This document shows, in pieces, positions 25,320-33,770 of a stretch of 64,000 bases of DNA; positions within the stretch are counted from its first letter, which is position 1, and every line of letters begins with the position of its first letter. The translations under genes and the position numbers were made by a program. The stretch is from Streptomyces sp. Je 1-332 (GTDB lineage Bacteria; Actinomycetota; Actinomycetes; Streptomycetales; Streptomycetaceae). The notes below the pieces were generated by a model, which had not been told where the DNA came from, did no database searches, and saw nothing but the letters and a program-made list of their open reading frames with translations. The stretch is taken from NCBI RefSeq assembly GCF_040730185.1, contig NZ_CP160402.1, positions 1 through 64,000 of the forward strand, given 5' to 3'.

Positions 25320-25789
25320 TGCGAGCGGGATGCCCTGGCCGTCGACGATGAGGTGGTGCTTGCTGCCCGGCCGTGCGCGGTCGACCGGGCTGGGCCCGCT
25401 TTTGGGCCTTTACGAGCTGCCCTGACGTGGGAGGAGTCGATCACCGTCCGGCCCCAGTCGATCTGGTTCTTCGAGCGCAGCTTCTCCAGCAGGACGACGT
25501 GGAGTTGGTCCCAGACGCCGGCGTCATTCCAGGCGGCCAGGCGCCGCCAACAGGTCATTCCCGAGCCGAAGCCAAGCTCCTGGGGCAGATACTCCCACTG
25601 GATGCCGGTATGCAGCACGAACAAGATCCCGCACAGGGCCTGCCGATCGGGCACCCGCGGTCTGCCCTGTGCCAGCTTCGGTCCAGGCTCGGGCAGCAAC
25701 GGCTCGATAAGCGACCACAGTTCATCCGACACGATCCACGGCCGCGACTGACGTTTCGCCACAACCAGACCAACGAGCCGACGCGCCAA
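25316..25789 (-). CDS. IS5-family transposase OrfA (copy 1)
   Basis: A 157-residue N-terminal transposase half with the helix-turn-helix region (LSDELWSLIEPLLPEPG-like) and the first catalytic Asp in VIDSSHVRAARKG. A -1 slip at CCCAAAA (25400-25406) would fuse it to OrfB and create the full DDE enzyme. Without the slip it ends in a basic out-of-frame tail. Confidence 0.85.
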   Translation of the reverse strand: MARRLVGLVVAKRQSRPWIVSDELWSLIEPLLPEPGPKLAQGRPRVPDRQALCGILFVLHTGIQWEYLPQELGFGSGMTCWRRLAAWNDAGVWDQLHVVLLEKLRSKNQIDWGRTVIDSSHVRAARKGPKAGPARSTAHGRAASTTSSSTARASRSQ

Positions 25790-25943
25790 GAGTCACATGA
25801 TCAACCGCTTTTGTTAGAAGCAGTAAGCCCCAAGTGAGTATGCGTCGCAGACTCGCGGGCCAGTCGGCGGTCTACTCGGCAAGTGCGTCGCGGACCTGCG
25901 GCGCCTTCTAGCCGTCGGACAGATGGATGAGGCGGACGTAGCC

Positions 25944-26307
25944 GGTGGAGCATGCGACCAGGGTGCCGGTCGTCCGCCGACACGTCGCCGCAGGACACCG
26001 GATGCGCTGCCTGCGCGTCCGCCTCGATCCGGGCGACGGCTGCATCGCTTCGACGGAGTTCCTTGCTCACGACGGCTCGCCCGCCGGAATCGGCCAGCCC
26101 TCCATCGCCTTCTGGCTCGGTCGGCCGCCGAACGCTTCATGACCGATCAGCCACGAAACCGAGGTCGACGTCCACGTCGGCGGATGCCACATGGCGGGCA
26201 AGCGGTCCCGCGGTGTCACGCAGGACCAGGCGCGCCGAGCCCTGTACGAACGGGTCGAAGCGTGCCCGCACTGCCGACCCGACACGGAACTCGGCATCCT
26301 CGACTAG
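25944..26307 (+). pseudogene. DUF6233-like protein remnant
   Basis: The C-terminal part reads GKRSRGVTQDQARRALYERV, then EACPHCRPDTELGILD and a stop, which matches the conserved tail of small actinomycete DUF6233 proteins (CxHCRPD). Upstream pieces (CLRVRLDPGDGCIASTEFLA, EVDVHVGGCHMA) lie in other frames, so the gene is frameshifted and probably dead. Confidence 0.45.
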
Positions 26308-26320
26308 CTGTGAATGTCGA

Positions 26321-27253
26321 TCAGTACCTTGGATACGCCGCCGGTGTAGTGGGCGGGAGGGGGATTTCGTCCAGCCGAAGCCATTGGTCCTGCCCTGCGG
26401 CGTCAGGCAACCGGAAGCGGAAGTCACGCGCGGCATCCACCTGGTGGTCAGCGTCTGCAACAACGCGGAGCAGCGCCCGCAGGCGCGGGTACGGTGCCTG
26501 GCGGGCCCGGCCGATGACCTCGGGGTCGCGTAGCGCGAGGAGCATGAGCGAGGCGAGATTGATCCCGGCTCGCCGGTGTTCGGCCGCGTGGCGGGAGACG
26601 TAGAACTGGTCGTCGCGCAGGAGCGAGGCGCGCGGCTCGTCGAGCACGGTGTAGCGCAGCAGCAGATCGCCACGTTGTACCAGGAGCCGGGAGTGCGGGG
26701 GCATCAGCTCGCCTGGACCGATCTCCTGGCTGGCGGCGGCCGTCCTGCCGATCAGCGGCCCCTGTTCGAGGGCTGCGATCTGCGCGAACTGTTCCACGGT
26801 CGCGTCCACCATGCGCTGCGAGTCGGGCAGGACGAGCAGACAGTGGCCGTGGAAGACCGTGCCGTCCGCGCTCCAGGACTGTTCGGACGTGCGGAAGACT
26901 TCCTCGCCGCCCTCCTGGGTGCGGATGTTCAGGTCGACGGGCTGGAGTTCCGAGCGGATGCCGTACTGCCCGAACGCGTGCCGCAGGGCCAGCGCCGCGT
27001 CGACGCAGATGTTCGACGGCGCCCCCACTTCTTCGGCGATCGACGCCCACAGGTGCGGCAGGAGCAGCTCGACCAGTTGGTCCGGCGGGGCCTGCTCCAG
27101 CAAGGTGGCCTGCATGCCGAGGTTGCCCTTGAGGGGCAACGCGCCCATCGGCCGTGATGCCGCACGCTGCGTCGGGACGACACGCCGGCGGGCAGGCCGC
27201 TGTTGCGGAGAGCGGTTTCGGCGGCCGCGCTGCTTCTTCCCCTTGTTCCCCAT
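26321..27253 (-). CDS. Hypothetical protein with a papain/transglutaminase-like Cys-His-Asp triad
   Basis: A 310-residue protein from the ATG at 27253, just where a basic N-terminus (MGNKGKKQRGRRNR) begins. I recognise no named family. Residues about 80-155 have transglutaminase-like spacing: C83 in NICVDAALALRHAFGQYGI, H137 in FHGHCLLVLPD and D150 in MVDATVEQF. The C-terminal half is helical with RYTVLDEPRASLLRDDQFYV. The cytosolic, basic N-terminal tail could bind nucleic acid or ribosomes. Stand-alone gene; no clear Shine-Dalgarno. The enzyme call is inference from the triad alone. Confidence 0.6.
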   Translation of the reverse strand: MGNKGKKQRGRRNRSPQQRPARRRVVPTQRAASRPMGALPLKGNLGMQATLLEQAPPDQLVELLLPHLWASIAEEVGAPSNICVDAALALRHAFGQYGIRSELQPVDLNIRTQEGGEEVFRTSEQSWSADGTVFHGHCLLVLPDSQRMVDATVEQFAQIAALEQGPLIGRTAAASQEIGPGELMPPHSRLLVQRGDLLLRYTVLDEPRASLLRDDQFYVSRHAAEHRRAGINLASLMLLALRDPEVIGRARQAPYPRLRALLRVVADADHQVDAARDFRFRLPDAAGQDQWLRLDEIPLPPTTPAAYPRY

Positions 27254-27972
27254 GCGCAGAGCGTATGCGGCCGAACTCCCCTGCAACAGACGGCCGTTCT
27301 GGCCGAGTTCGCCTGGGGCCGCGCATCTGGCTGAGCCGCTGATCACTCACGTCAGCGGTCGATCGGGAGGACCCGGTCCAGGCCGCTCTCGCGCAGGATC
27401 TGCCGAACCGTGTCATCCAAGGCACTGGCCGCGTCGATGACGGTCTCCAGGTCACCGGGCAGCAGGTCCTTGTCCCGGTACCACCCACCGGCGGGCACGC
27501 ACCACTGGACGACAGCGCGGCGCACCCGGCGCTGGCGTGGTCGGGGTGTCCAGCGCGCGTGAAGACACCAACCTCTCCTTGTTTCCGGTGAATGGTGGTG
27601 CCCCGGGCGGCACAGGCTGACCGAGATCTAGAGCCATCACAGTCGGCCCGCGCGAAGATTCCGAGGCGGAGCCCGACACAGTCAAGGAAGGAACGGAAGC
27701 TCCGGCTTGGTGCCTGGATCGGCAATCAACGGAGCAGAGCAGCGACCCTGCACCGGAGCGGATGGAACGGCTGATCGGCATGCGGGGGCGTGATGGGCAT
27801 CGTCGTCACGCGGCCCGCGCTCGCCGCCGATTACCGCGGCAACGGGTGACGGCTGCGAGCAGATACGCGGTGCCGCCCGGGTGGCTACCGGTGGAGACGG
27901 CAGTGGCTACGATGCGAAACTCCGCCCCCTGGCAGTTCGAGTGCCAAGGGGCGGGGAGTTGTCACTGGGTGG
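27254..27972. other. Gap with a possible small frameshifted gene
   Basis: About 720 bp. A minus-strand AAGGAGAGG followed by a GTG near 27575 opens a short frame (VSSRALDTPTTPAPGAPR). A neighbouring frame then reads QWCVPAGGWYRDKDLLPGDL, ETVIDAASALDDTVRQILRE and ends at 27354. The two may be one broken ~75-residue gene. The right half (27600-27972) shows nothing convincing. Confidence 0.35.
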
Positions 27973-28233
27973 CTATCCGAGCCAGGTGATGGTGAGGACC
28001 GACAGGCGGCGCAGGGGCCTGTTCACCCAATAGGTGAGGGACAGTTGGCCGACGGACGCGTGGCGCACGTCCTCGCCCTCGGAGTCGTGGACGTTGAACT
28101 GCCGGAAACCCCACGGGTCGCGGGCGGCGGCATCCAGGACGTCCCACACGGTGTCTTCGACGTGCTCGGGCAGGGTGTCAAGGATCTTTGCGGCCGGGGA
28201 GGAGAAGCGGACCGCGTACGGCTGTCCGGTCAC
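27973..28233 (-). CDS. RelE/ParE-type toxin
   Basis: An 86-residue protein with the RelE/ParE fold order: YAVRFSSPAAKILDTLPEHV, then VWDVLDAAARDPWGFRQF and a C-terminal LSLTYWVNRPLRRLSVLTIT. Its ATG overlaps the stop of the upstream DUF6247 gene (ATGA), as expected for an antitoxin-toxin pair. RelE members cleave mRNA on the ribosome and ParE members target gyrase; which applies here is not clear. Confidence 0.75.
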   Translation of the reverse strand: MTGQPYAVRFSSPAAKILDTLPEHVEDTVWDVLDAAARDPWGFRQFNVHDSEGEDVRHASVGQLSLTYWVNRPLRRLSVLTITWLG

Positions 28234-28535
28234 CGGCGCCTGCCACGGAGCTCCGCCATGTCGATGAACTCACTGTCGTCGTAGGCGGAAGCGACGAAGG
28301 CGTCTACCGCCGGAGCGGAGGCAATGAGACCCTGCCACTCCTGGACGACTTCATACAGCGCAGCGAGGGAGAACGTGCGGCGGGAATGCTCCAGCGCGCT
28401 CGCCCACTGCCGCTCGAAGGCCGGCACCCACTGCGCGGCGCGCCGGTCGGCGCGCAGCTGGGCGAGGAGTTCGGCCGGAGCCCCCGGGGCGGGGGCATAC
28501 GGCGCGAGGGGGGCGTGGTCGGGTTGCGCGCTCAT
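28230..28535 (-). CDS. DUF6247-type antitoxin-like protein
   Basis: A 101-residue protein from the ATG at 28535 with GGGAGGA five bases upstream. A Pro/Ala-rich head leads to ELLAQLRADRRAAQW, FERQWASALEHSRRTFSLAA and LYEVVQEWQGLIA, the DUF6247 pattern seen as first gene of actinomycete toxin-antitoxin operons. The same frame is open upstream and encodes a Rho-N-like motif, EGRQLYTEAKRRGINGRSAM followed by NKQQLAKA, between about 28626 and 28720, perhaps the end of another, decayed gene. Confidence 0.7.
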   Translation of the reverse strand: MSAQPDHAPLAPYAPAPGAPAELLAQLRADRRAAQWVPAFERQWASALEHSRRTFSLAALYEVVQEWQGLIASAPAVDAFVASAYDDSEFIDMAELRGRRR

Positions 28536-28859
28536 CTGGTCCTCCCGGCGGGTCGTCACCTCACGGTACTCGCCTCGGGTACCCGTAGATGCGGGCATGG
28601 GCGGATCCCTCCTACGGGCCTTGGCCAGTTGCTGTTTGTTCATCGCAGACCGGCCGTTGATGCCGCGCCGCTTGGCCTCCGTGTAGAGCTGGCGCCCTTC
28701 GTCGGACCTGCGATCCGCTGGGCGAGCGCTCGCGGCCCAGCTGCGAAACGGCTTCTTATCCCGCCTGGAGGTCTTGCTCGCGGACTTCGACTCGCCGCAA
28801 CGGGCTCCGTGCCGGCTACCCGAGGATCTGTCCGGGCTCCGCTCTGTGCTGAGCCTGCC

Positions 28860-29249
28860 TCAGGGGCTGTCGGCCAGGGCGAGGCCCGCAGTGATGCGCT
28901 TGCCGACGGCTTGCCGTTCCACCAACAGTTCCCGGGCGATCGCCTGCACGATCTCCAGGCCGTGCTGGCCGATGCGTCTGGCATCTGCGCTGCGGGCCTT
29001 GGGGAGATTCGGCTCGGAGTCCCACACCGTGACCTTCACCAGATCTCCGGTGATGCGCAGGCGCAGCAGCACCGGGCCCGGTGCGTACTTCAGCGCGTTG
29101 GTGACCAGTTCACTGACCACCAGCTGCGCAAGGTCAAGGGTGCGCTGGGAGACCGGCACCTGATGGCGCACGCTGGCTGCAGTGAGGAACTCGGCGGCCA
29201 TCCGGCGGGCGCGGGCGATACAGGAGCTGTCCCCCTCAAGCGCCACCAT
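28860..29249 (-). CDS. RsbW-like ATP-binding anti-sigma kinase
   Basis: A 129-residue HATPase_c_2 protein (an upstream GTG at 29351 would add 34 residues). The N box is ELVTNALKYAPGP, followed by VTVWDSEPN (G1-like) and IGQHGLEIVQAI (G2-like). Such proteins phosphorylate STAS anti-anti-sigma factors or bind sigma factors directly. A STAS gene lies divergently 240 bp away and is the obvious partner. Three near-identical 13-bp repeats sit just upstream. Confidence 0.85.
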   Translation of the reverse strand: MVALEGDSSCIARARRMAAEFLTAASVRHQVPVSQRTLDLAQLVVSELVTNALKYAPGPVLLRLRITGDLVKVTVWDSEPNLPKARSADARRIGQHGLEIVQAIARELLVERQAVGKRITAGLALADSP

Positions 29250-29288
29250 CGTCTCGAGGAAGCCCCCCTGCGTTCCGGGAACCTCCCT

Positions 29289-29329
29289 TTTACTCTCCCC
29301 GTTTACTCTCCCCGCCTTTACTCTCACCG
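29289..29329. repeat. Three 13-bp direct repeats between rsbW-like and STAS genes
   Basis: TTTACTCTCCCCG occurs at 29289-29301 and 29302-29314, and with one change (C to A) at 29317-29329. On the minus strand this is CGGGGAGAGTAAA, directly upstream of the anti-sigma gene, where a repeated activator or repressor site would lie. Function is unknown. Confidence 0.8.
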
Positions 29330-29489
29330 CACTCTGCGTCCATTGCCCCACCTTGCATTCCCCGTCGGCAAATTTTCCCGCTACCCCTGAATCCGCAGAT
29401 CACACCCCGCCGTCGCGGGCAGGCTCACCCCGGCCAGCCGTATGACGCAGGGGTGCAGGCGGCAGGCCCGGTGTGCCACCATCGCCGCC

Positions 29490-29864
29490 ATGACGCAGCA
29501 AGAGCCGACCGGAACGCAACCCTCGCCACCCCCAGGGTCCCTGACGATCCAGGACACCAACGCCGAAGGCATCCGCGTCCTGTCCCTGGCCGGCGAGATC
29601 GACCACCACAGCGGCCCGGCACTGCACCAGGCCCTGGCCGAAAGCGATGCCTTCCGCCCCCGAGTGGTCCTCGACCTCTCGCTGGTCACTTTCATGGATT
29701 CCAGCGGCATCAACATCCTCTTGGCCGCCCACCACACCCACACAGAAGCCGGCGGATGGCTGCGTCTGGCCGCCCCCTCCCCCGCCGTCAAACGCACCCT
29801 GGACATCATCGGCGCCGACACCGTCCTGGACTGCCACGACACCCTGAGCCAAGCACTCACCTAG
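29490..29864 (+). CDS. STAS-domain anti-anti-sigma factor
   Basis: A 124-residue protein starting at the ATG at 29490. After a Pro-rich head, the STAS core is clear: RVLSLAGEIDHHSGPALHQA, VVLDLSLVTFMDSSGINILL and a C-terminal TLDIIGADTVLDCHD. Ser71/Ser72 in the DSSG motif is the expected phosphorylation site. It probably antagonises the divergently encoded RsbW-like kinase and so frees an unidentified sigma factor, none of which is adjacent. Confidence 0.88.
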   Translation: MTQQEPTGTQPSPPPGSLTIQDTNAEGIRVLSLAGEIDHHSGPALHQALAESDAFRPRVVLDLSLVTFMDSSGINILLAAHHTHTEAGGWLRLAAPSPAVKRTLDIIGADTVLDCHDTLSQALT

Positions 29865-30205
29865 CCCGCCGACGCACACCACCACCCGCACCAGCACACG
29901 GTGTGCAGCAGACGAACAGAACGATCAGCACGGCTGACCGTACGGGCTCGTCTCCCGGGAGGGGTGGGCGTCGTCGTCGCCGCAGCCGCCGCGCTCGCGG
30001 CCGGCTATCTGCTCGGGCGACGGCCATGCCGGAGCGTGGGTCCGGGCGGCGCCGGAGCCAACTCATGCTGCGTCGGCCTTTGCGCCTGCAGCCGCGGCGA
30101 CGCTTAACCGCCCCAGGACGGCGCAGCGGTCAGACCGAGTAGGACCCCCGTGCTTGGCATCAGGGGCCAGGAAACCACTGCGGCCGACACTCTTGTGCGC
30201 GGCGA
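29865..30205. other. Gap between STAS and MarR genes
   Basis: About 340 bp. A short plus-strand frame (29901-30107) contains one hydrophobic stretch (GVGVVVAAAAALAAGYLLGR) and could be a tiny membrane protein, but its start and family are unsupported. Nothing else is seen. Confidence 0.35.
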
Positions 30206-30229
30206 TATAGTTCCTTCATGGAAGGAACT
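30206..30229 (+). promoter_or_regulatory. -10 element and palindromic operator over the MarR start codon
   Basis: TATAGT at 30206-30211 ends six bases before the ATG at 30218, the spacing of a leaderless promoter. AGTTCCTTC (30209-30217) and GAAGGAACT (30221-30229) are perfect 9-bp arms around the ATG itself, an ideal autorepressor site. No good -35 is seen. Confidence 0.6.
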
Positions 30230-30694
30230 GATTCGGTATGGTTGATCATCCGGGAGCTGCATCGGGCCGCGCAGCTGCAGCGGCGGGCGGCGGCCGGCTC
30301 GCCGCTGGGGCCGGTGGCTCTGGGGCTGCTCAACCTCGCTGCTCAGGCGCCGGTGCCGCCTTCGGACGCGGCGAAGGAGCTGCAGGTGCCCCCGCAGTCG
30401 ATTTCCCGCGCGGTGGCCGACCTGATGGAGGCCGGCCTGGTGCGCCGGGTCGGCAACGCGGCGGACGGCCGCTCGTACTCGATCGAGCTCACAGAGGCAG
30501 GTCAGCAGGCTCGTTCGGACTTCCGGCGGCAGCTGTCAGCGGAATTCTCCCGGCTGCTCACCGACTGGGATCAGCAGGAGATCGACACCTTCGCCGGTCA
30601 GCTGAGCCGTCTCGTCTCCGCTCTGGCTGCGGATGCCGCCGCCGGCCCGGCAGCGGCGCGGACCGCCAATCCGTGGCGGCAGCCGGAGAGGTGA
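30218..30694 (+). CDS. MarR-family transcriptional regulator
   Basis: A 158-residue winged-helix regulator. The HTH reads PSDAAKELQVPPQSISRAVA and the wing LVRRVGNAADGRSYSIELTE, where the Asp-Gly-Arg of the wing is typical. It is 27 bp upstream of, and co-directional with, an FAD monooxygenase, which it probably controls together with itself through the palindrome covering its start codon. The mRNA is predicted to be leaderless. Confidence 0.88.
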   Translation: MEGTDSVWLIIRELHRAAQLQRRAAAGSPLGPVALGLLNLAAQAPVPPSDAAKELQVPPQSISRAVADLMEAGLVRRVGNAADGRSYSIELTEAGQQARSDFRRQLSAEFSRLLTDWDQQEIDTFAGQLSRLVSALAADAAAGPAAARTANPWRQPER

Positions 30695-30721
30695 CGGCGA
30701 ACGACATCATGGGAGTAGAAA

Positions 30722-32287
30722 ATGAGCGAGTTGGACTGCGACGTGCTGATCGTCGGTGGCGGGCTGGTGGGCCTGGCGGCCGGTGCGTTTCTGTCGCAGC
30801 AAGGCGTCAAGGTGACCGTGGCCGAACGGCACCGGGAGACGTCCCGGCACCCGAAGGCGCGCCTGGTCAACGTCCGGTCCATGGAGCTGTACCGGGCCCT
30901 GGGCGTCGATGACGAGATCCGCGCGGCCGGCGAGCCGAGCGCCGGCTTCGCGGTGGCCGACAACCTCGCCTCACCGCACGAGTCCTGGATCGCGCCACCG
31001 CAGGAGGAAGTGGCCGGCGAGGGCCTGAGCCCGGTCGCTCCGTACTCCTGTGACCAGCAGCGGATCGAGCCGATCCTGCGCAAGCGCGCCACCGCCCGCG
31101 GGGCCAGGGTGCTGTTCGACACTGAGGTTACGGACATCCAACAGCACGCCGACAGTGTCACTGCCCGGCTGGCGCGGCCGGATGGCGGGCAGGTCATCCG
31201 CGCCCGGTTCCTCGTCGCGGCGGACGGAGCTCGCAGCCCCATCCGAACCTCGCTGGGGATCGGCCTCGAGGGTGAGGCCGTGCCCGGCACTGCGGTCAGT
31301 GCCCTCTTCCGCGCCGACCTCGAACACGCGCTGCGCGGCCGCTGGGTCGATGCGCTCATGGCGCGCGACGCCGGAGCCTTCCTCTTCGCACGCGGCGACA
31401 AGGGTGACCGCACCTGGCAGCTGGGCACCCATCTCCGAGCGGACTGGGCAGCGGACGATCCCGAGGCCCTGGCCTCGCATCTGGTGCCGGTCATCCGCGC
31501 CGCCACCGGACTGTCCGACCTCAGCCCCGAGGTGGAGAGCGTGCTGACCTGGACCACCGGCGCATACACGGCCGACAACTTCCGCCGCGGACGGATCTTC
31601 CTCGCCGGCGACGCCGCCCACCAGATGCCGCCCTACGGCGGCTTCGGCGGCAACACCGGCGTCCAGGATGCGCACAATCTCGCCTGGAAACTCGCCGCAG
31701 CCTGCCGTGGCGACGCCTCGGACGCCCTGCTCGACACCTACCACGCCGAACGCGCCTCACTGGTAGCCCTCACCGTCGCCCAAGCGCTGCTGCGCTCCCG
31801 CAAGACCCCCGGCCAACCCGCCCCCGCCGAGCAACTCGACGCCACCACACTGGCCCTCGGATTCAGCTACCAGCTAGACGGCACCAAAATGCCGCACCAG
31901 GGCACCGCCGTGGAGGACCCCGCCGCCCCGAGCGGGCGGCCCGGAACCCGCGCCGCCCACGTACCCCTCACCGGCCCCGCCGCCAGCACGCTGGACCTGC
32001 TCGACCCCGCCGCGTTCACCTTCGTGGCCTCTGCCACCAGCCGCACCGCAATCGCACTGGAGCATCACCCGGTCCCTGGCGTCCGCGTCCGCACCGTCGA
32101 TCCCGGCGACGTGGAGGCCCGCCACCGGCAACGGTGGGAGAACGTCTACGGCGGGCCACGCTGCGACGGCCTCCTCATCCGCCCGGACCAGGTCATCGCC
32201 TGGCGCGCACCGAAGACCGAGGCGGACAGCGATACCAACGTCCAGAACGCCATCCAGCAAGCGCTGCAGCCCGATGCCAGCCTATGA
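30722..32287 (+). CDS. FAD-dependent aromatic monooxygenase (PheA/TfdB type)
   Basis: A 521-residue class A flavoprotein hydroxylase. The dinucleotide fold is VLIVGGGLVGLAAGAFL at residues 9-25, the DG motif is LVAADGARSPIRT, and the GD motif is FLAGDAAHQMPPYGGFGGNT. The last ~120 residues form the thioredoxin-like C-terminal domain of this group. These enzymes hydroxylate phenols, polyketides or antibiotics such as rifamycin or tetracycline with NAD(P)H. The MarR gene directly upstream suggests induction by an aromatic compound; substrate unknown. Confidence 0.92.
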   Translation: MSELDCDVLIVGGGLVGLAAGAFLSQQGVKVTVAERHRETSRHPKARLVNVRSMELYRALGVDDEIRAAGEPSAGFAVADNLASPHESWIAPPQEEVAGEGLSPVAPYSCDQQRIEPILRKRATARGARVLFDTEVTDIQQHADSVTARLARPDGGQVIRARFLVAADGARSPIRTSLGIGLEGEAVPGTAVSALFRADLEHALRGRWVDALMARDAGAFLFARGDKGDRTWQLGTHLRADWAADDPEALASHLVPVIRAATGLSDLSPEVESVLTWTTGAYTADNFRRGRIFLAGDAAHQMPPYGGFGGNTGVQDAHNLAWKLAAACRGDASDALLDTYHAERASLVALTVAQALLRSRKTPGQPAPAEQLDATTLALGFSYQLDGTKMPHQGTAVEDPAAPSGRPGTRAAHVPLTGPAASTLDLLDPAAFTFVASATSRTAIALEHHPVPGVRVRTVDPGDVEARHRQRWENVYGGPRCDGLLIRPDQVIAWRAPKTEADSDTNVQNAIQQALQPDASL

Positions 32288-32412
32288 ACCCAACGCGCTG
32301 ATCACCATCTCGACGGCCCTCGGGGTGGCTCGGAGGAAATCTGAGCGACGATCAATGAGATCGGCTATGCCGCTGCTGCAGCCCCCCGCCATCAGCAGGA
32401 CGCCAACCCCGG

Positions 32413-32480
32413 GGCCAGCGGCAGGTCTTGGACGCCATCTGGTGGCGTGCCCGCACCGGCTCGCCGTGGCGCGACGTCCG
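32413..32480 (+). pseudogene. IS5-type transposase N-terminal scrap
   Basis: A short stretch translates to QVLDAIWWRARTGSPWRDV, the conserved block near the N-terminus of many IS5-family transposases. Flanking frames are broken. The rest of the 32288-32752 gap shows nothing else I can name. Confidence 0.5.
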
Positions 32481-32752
32481 ATCAAGCAGGCCCTAGTTCC
32501 TCACCAAGCCGCCCGAACTCGCTCAGAGCCTTGAGGAAGGCGCTACCGCCCCCCTGCGAGTAGTCACCCGGCCGGGCAGGACGACCCTGCCCGGCCGCTT
32601 GATCGCGAGAGCTGGTTTCTATTTGTTCCGTCGATGTGGCCGGTGCGCAGCGCCAGTTCGTGCTGTCGGCATACGACCTCGGCTCCCCGGTTATGGACGG
32701 ATGAACGTCCCCAGCTACGGTTCACGGGTGGCAGAGCGATGGGGAGATCGGG

Positions 32753-33247
32753 TTGGAGCTGTGGGACCAGGACATCGCGCCATACGGAGAACAGCTGGAG
32801 GCGTTGGACAGCAGCCCACTGGCTGACCTTGTGCTGGACGTGGTGGCATCGACGATTCCGCTGTTCGAGCCGCCGTTTGACCACTTCTTCCCGCAACCGC
32901 ACTTCGAGCTGGTCGAGTCCGTTCTGTCCCTGCGTGCACAAGCTCCTACGAGCTGGTGGGATGACGCGGCCTTCGCACGAGAGTTTCTGGCTCGCTACGA
33001 CCTTCTGCCAGATGTCCCCACCAGGCCAGCAGTCGGTCCCTTCCTGATGGTGCTGGTTCGACTCTTCGAAGCACCCCGCGGATGCCTGTCGGCCGACCAG
33101 GCGCTGGAGTGCCTGTCCAGTTGCTATGAGGCAGTCCTGGTATCCCAGTTGACCGGGCGAGTCACAGTGGCGGACGAACGACAAAATGCAAAGTGCCAGC
33201 AGGCCATCGCGCACCAGACAGGCCTGCTCCTACGCGCGCTGGGATGA
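32753..33247 (+). CDS. Hypothetical acidic protein
   Basis: A 164-residue protein with a TTG start preceded by GGGGAGA. It is rich in Leu, Asp and Phe and mostly helical (DSSPLADLVLDVVASTIPLF, then SWWDDAAFAREFLARYDLLP). No signal peptide or membrane segment is seen. I do not recognise a family; size, acidity and isolation resemble orphan immunity-type proteins, but that is a guess. IS copy 2 inserted 15 bp after its stop. Confidence 0.6.
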   Translation: MELWDQDIAPYGEQLEALDSSPLADLVLDVVASTIPLFEPPFDHFFPQPHFELVESVLSLRAQAPTSWWDDAAFAREFLARYDLLPDVPTRPAVGPFLMVLVRLFEAPRGCLSADQALECLSSCYEAVLVSQLTGRVTVADERQNAKCQQAIAHQTGLLLRALG

Positions 33248-33296
33248 AGCGTGGTGGCCTAACTGCTTCTAACAAAAGCGGTTGATCATGTGACTC

Positions 33297-33770
33297 TTGG
33301 CGCGTCGGCTCGTTGGTCTGGTTGTGGCGAAACGTCAGTCGCGGCCGTGGATCGTGTCGGATGAACTGTGGTCGCTTATCGAGCCGTTGCTGCCCGAGCC
33401 TGGACCGAAGCTGGCACAGGGCAGACCGCGGGTGCCCGATCGGCAGGCCCTGTGCGGGATCTTGTTCGTGCTGCATACCGGCATCCAGTGGGAGTATCTG
33501 CCCCAGGAGCTTGGCTTCGGCTCGGGAATGACCTGTTGGCGGCGCCTGGCCGCCTGGAATGACGCCGGCGTCTGGGACCAACTCCACGTCGTCCTGCTGG
33601 AGAAGCTGCGCTCGAAGAACCAGATCGACTGGGGCCGGACGGTGATCGACTCCTCCCACGTCAGGGCAGCTCGTAAAGGCCCAAAAGCGGGCCCAGCCCG
33701 GTCGACCGCGCACGGCCGGGCAGCAAGCACCACCTCATCGTCGACGGCCAGGGCATCCCGCTCGCAGTGA
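33297..33770 (+). CDS. IS5-family transposase OrfA (copy 2)
   Basis: Same 157-residue product as in copy 1. The 0-frame reads GGC CCA AAA GCG at the slip site, so tandem -1 slippage on CCC and AAA moves the ribosome exactly into the OrfB frame. Confidence 0.85.
   Translation: MARRLVGLVVAKRQSRPWIVSDELWSLIEPLLPEPGPKLAQGRPRVPDRQALCGILFVLHTGIQWEYLPQELGFGSGMTCWRRLAAWNDAGVWDQLHVVLLEKLRSKNQIDWGRTVIDSSHVRAARKGPKAGPARSTAHGRAASTTSSSTARASRSQ

Larger units (their letters stand above)
24939..25823 (-). mobile_element. IS5-family insertion sequence, copy 1 (885 bp)
   Basis: One of three copies in this window that look identical base for base. The ends are CTGCTTCTAACAAAAGCGG and, in reverse complement, AAGGCGCTAACAAAGCCG, which share CTAACAAA. 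A 3-bp target duplication TAA flanks it (24936-24938 and 25824-25826). It encodes a transposase in two frames with a CCCAAAA slip site at 25400-25406. Perfect duplications and identical copies point to recent, active transposition. Confidence 0.92.

Noticed and set aside
26448..27725. 425-codon minus-strand frame
   Set aside because: Overlaps the triad protein in another frame and is Arg/Pro/Ala-rich throughout with no motif.
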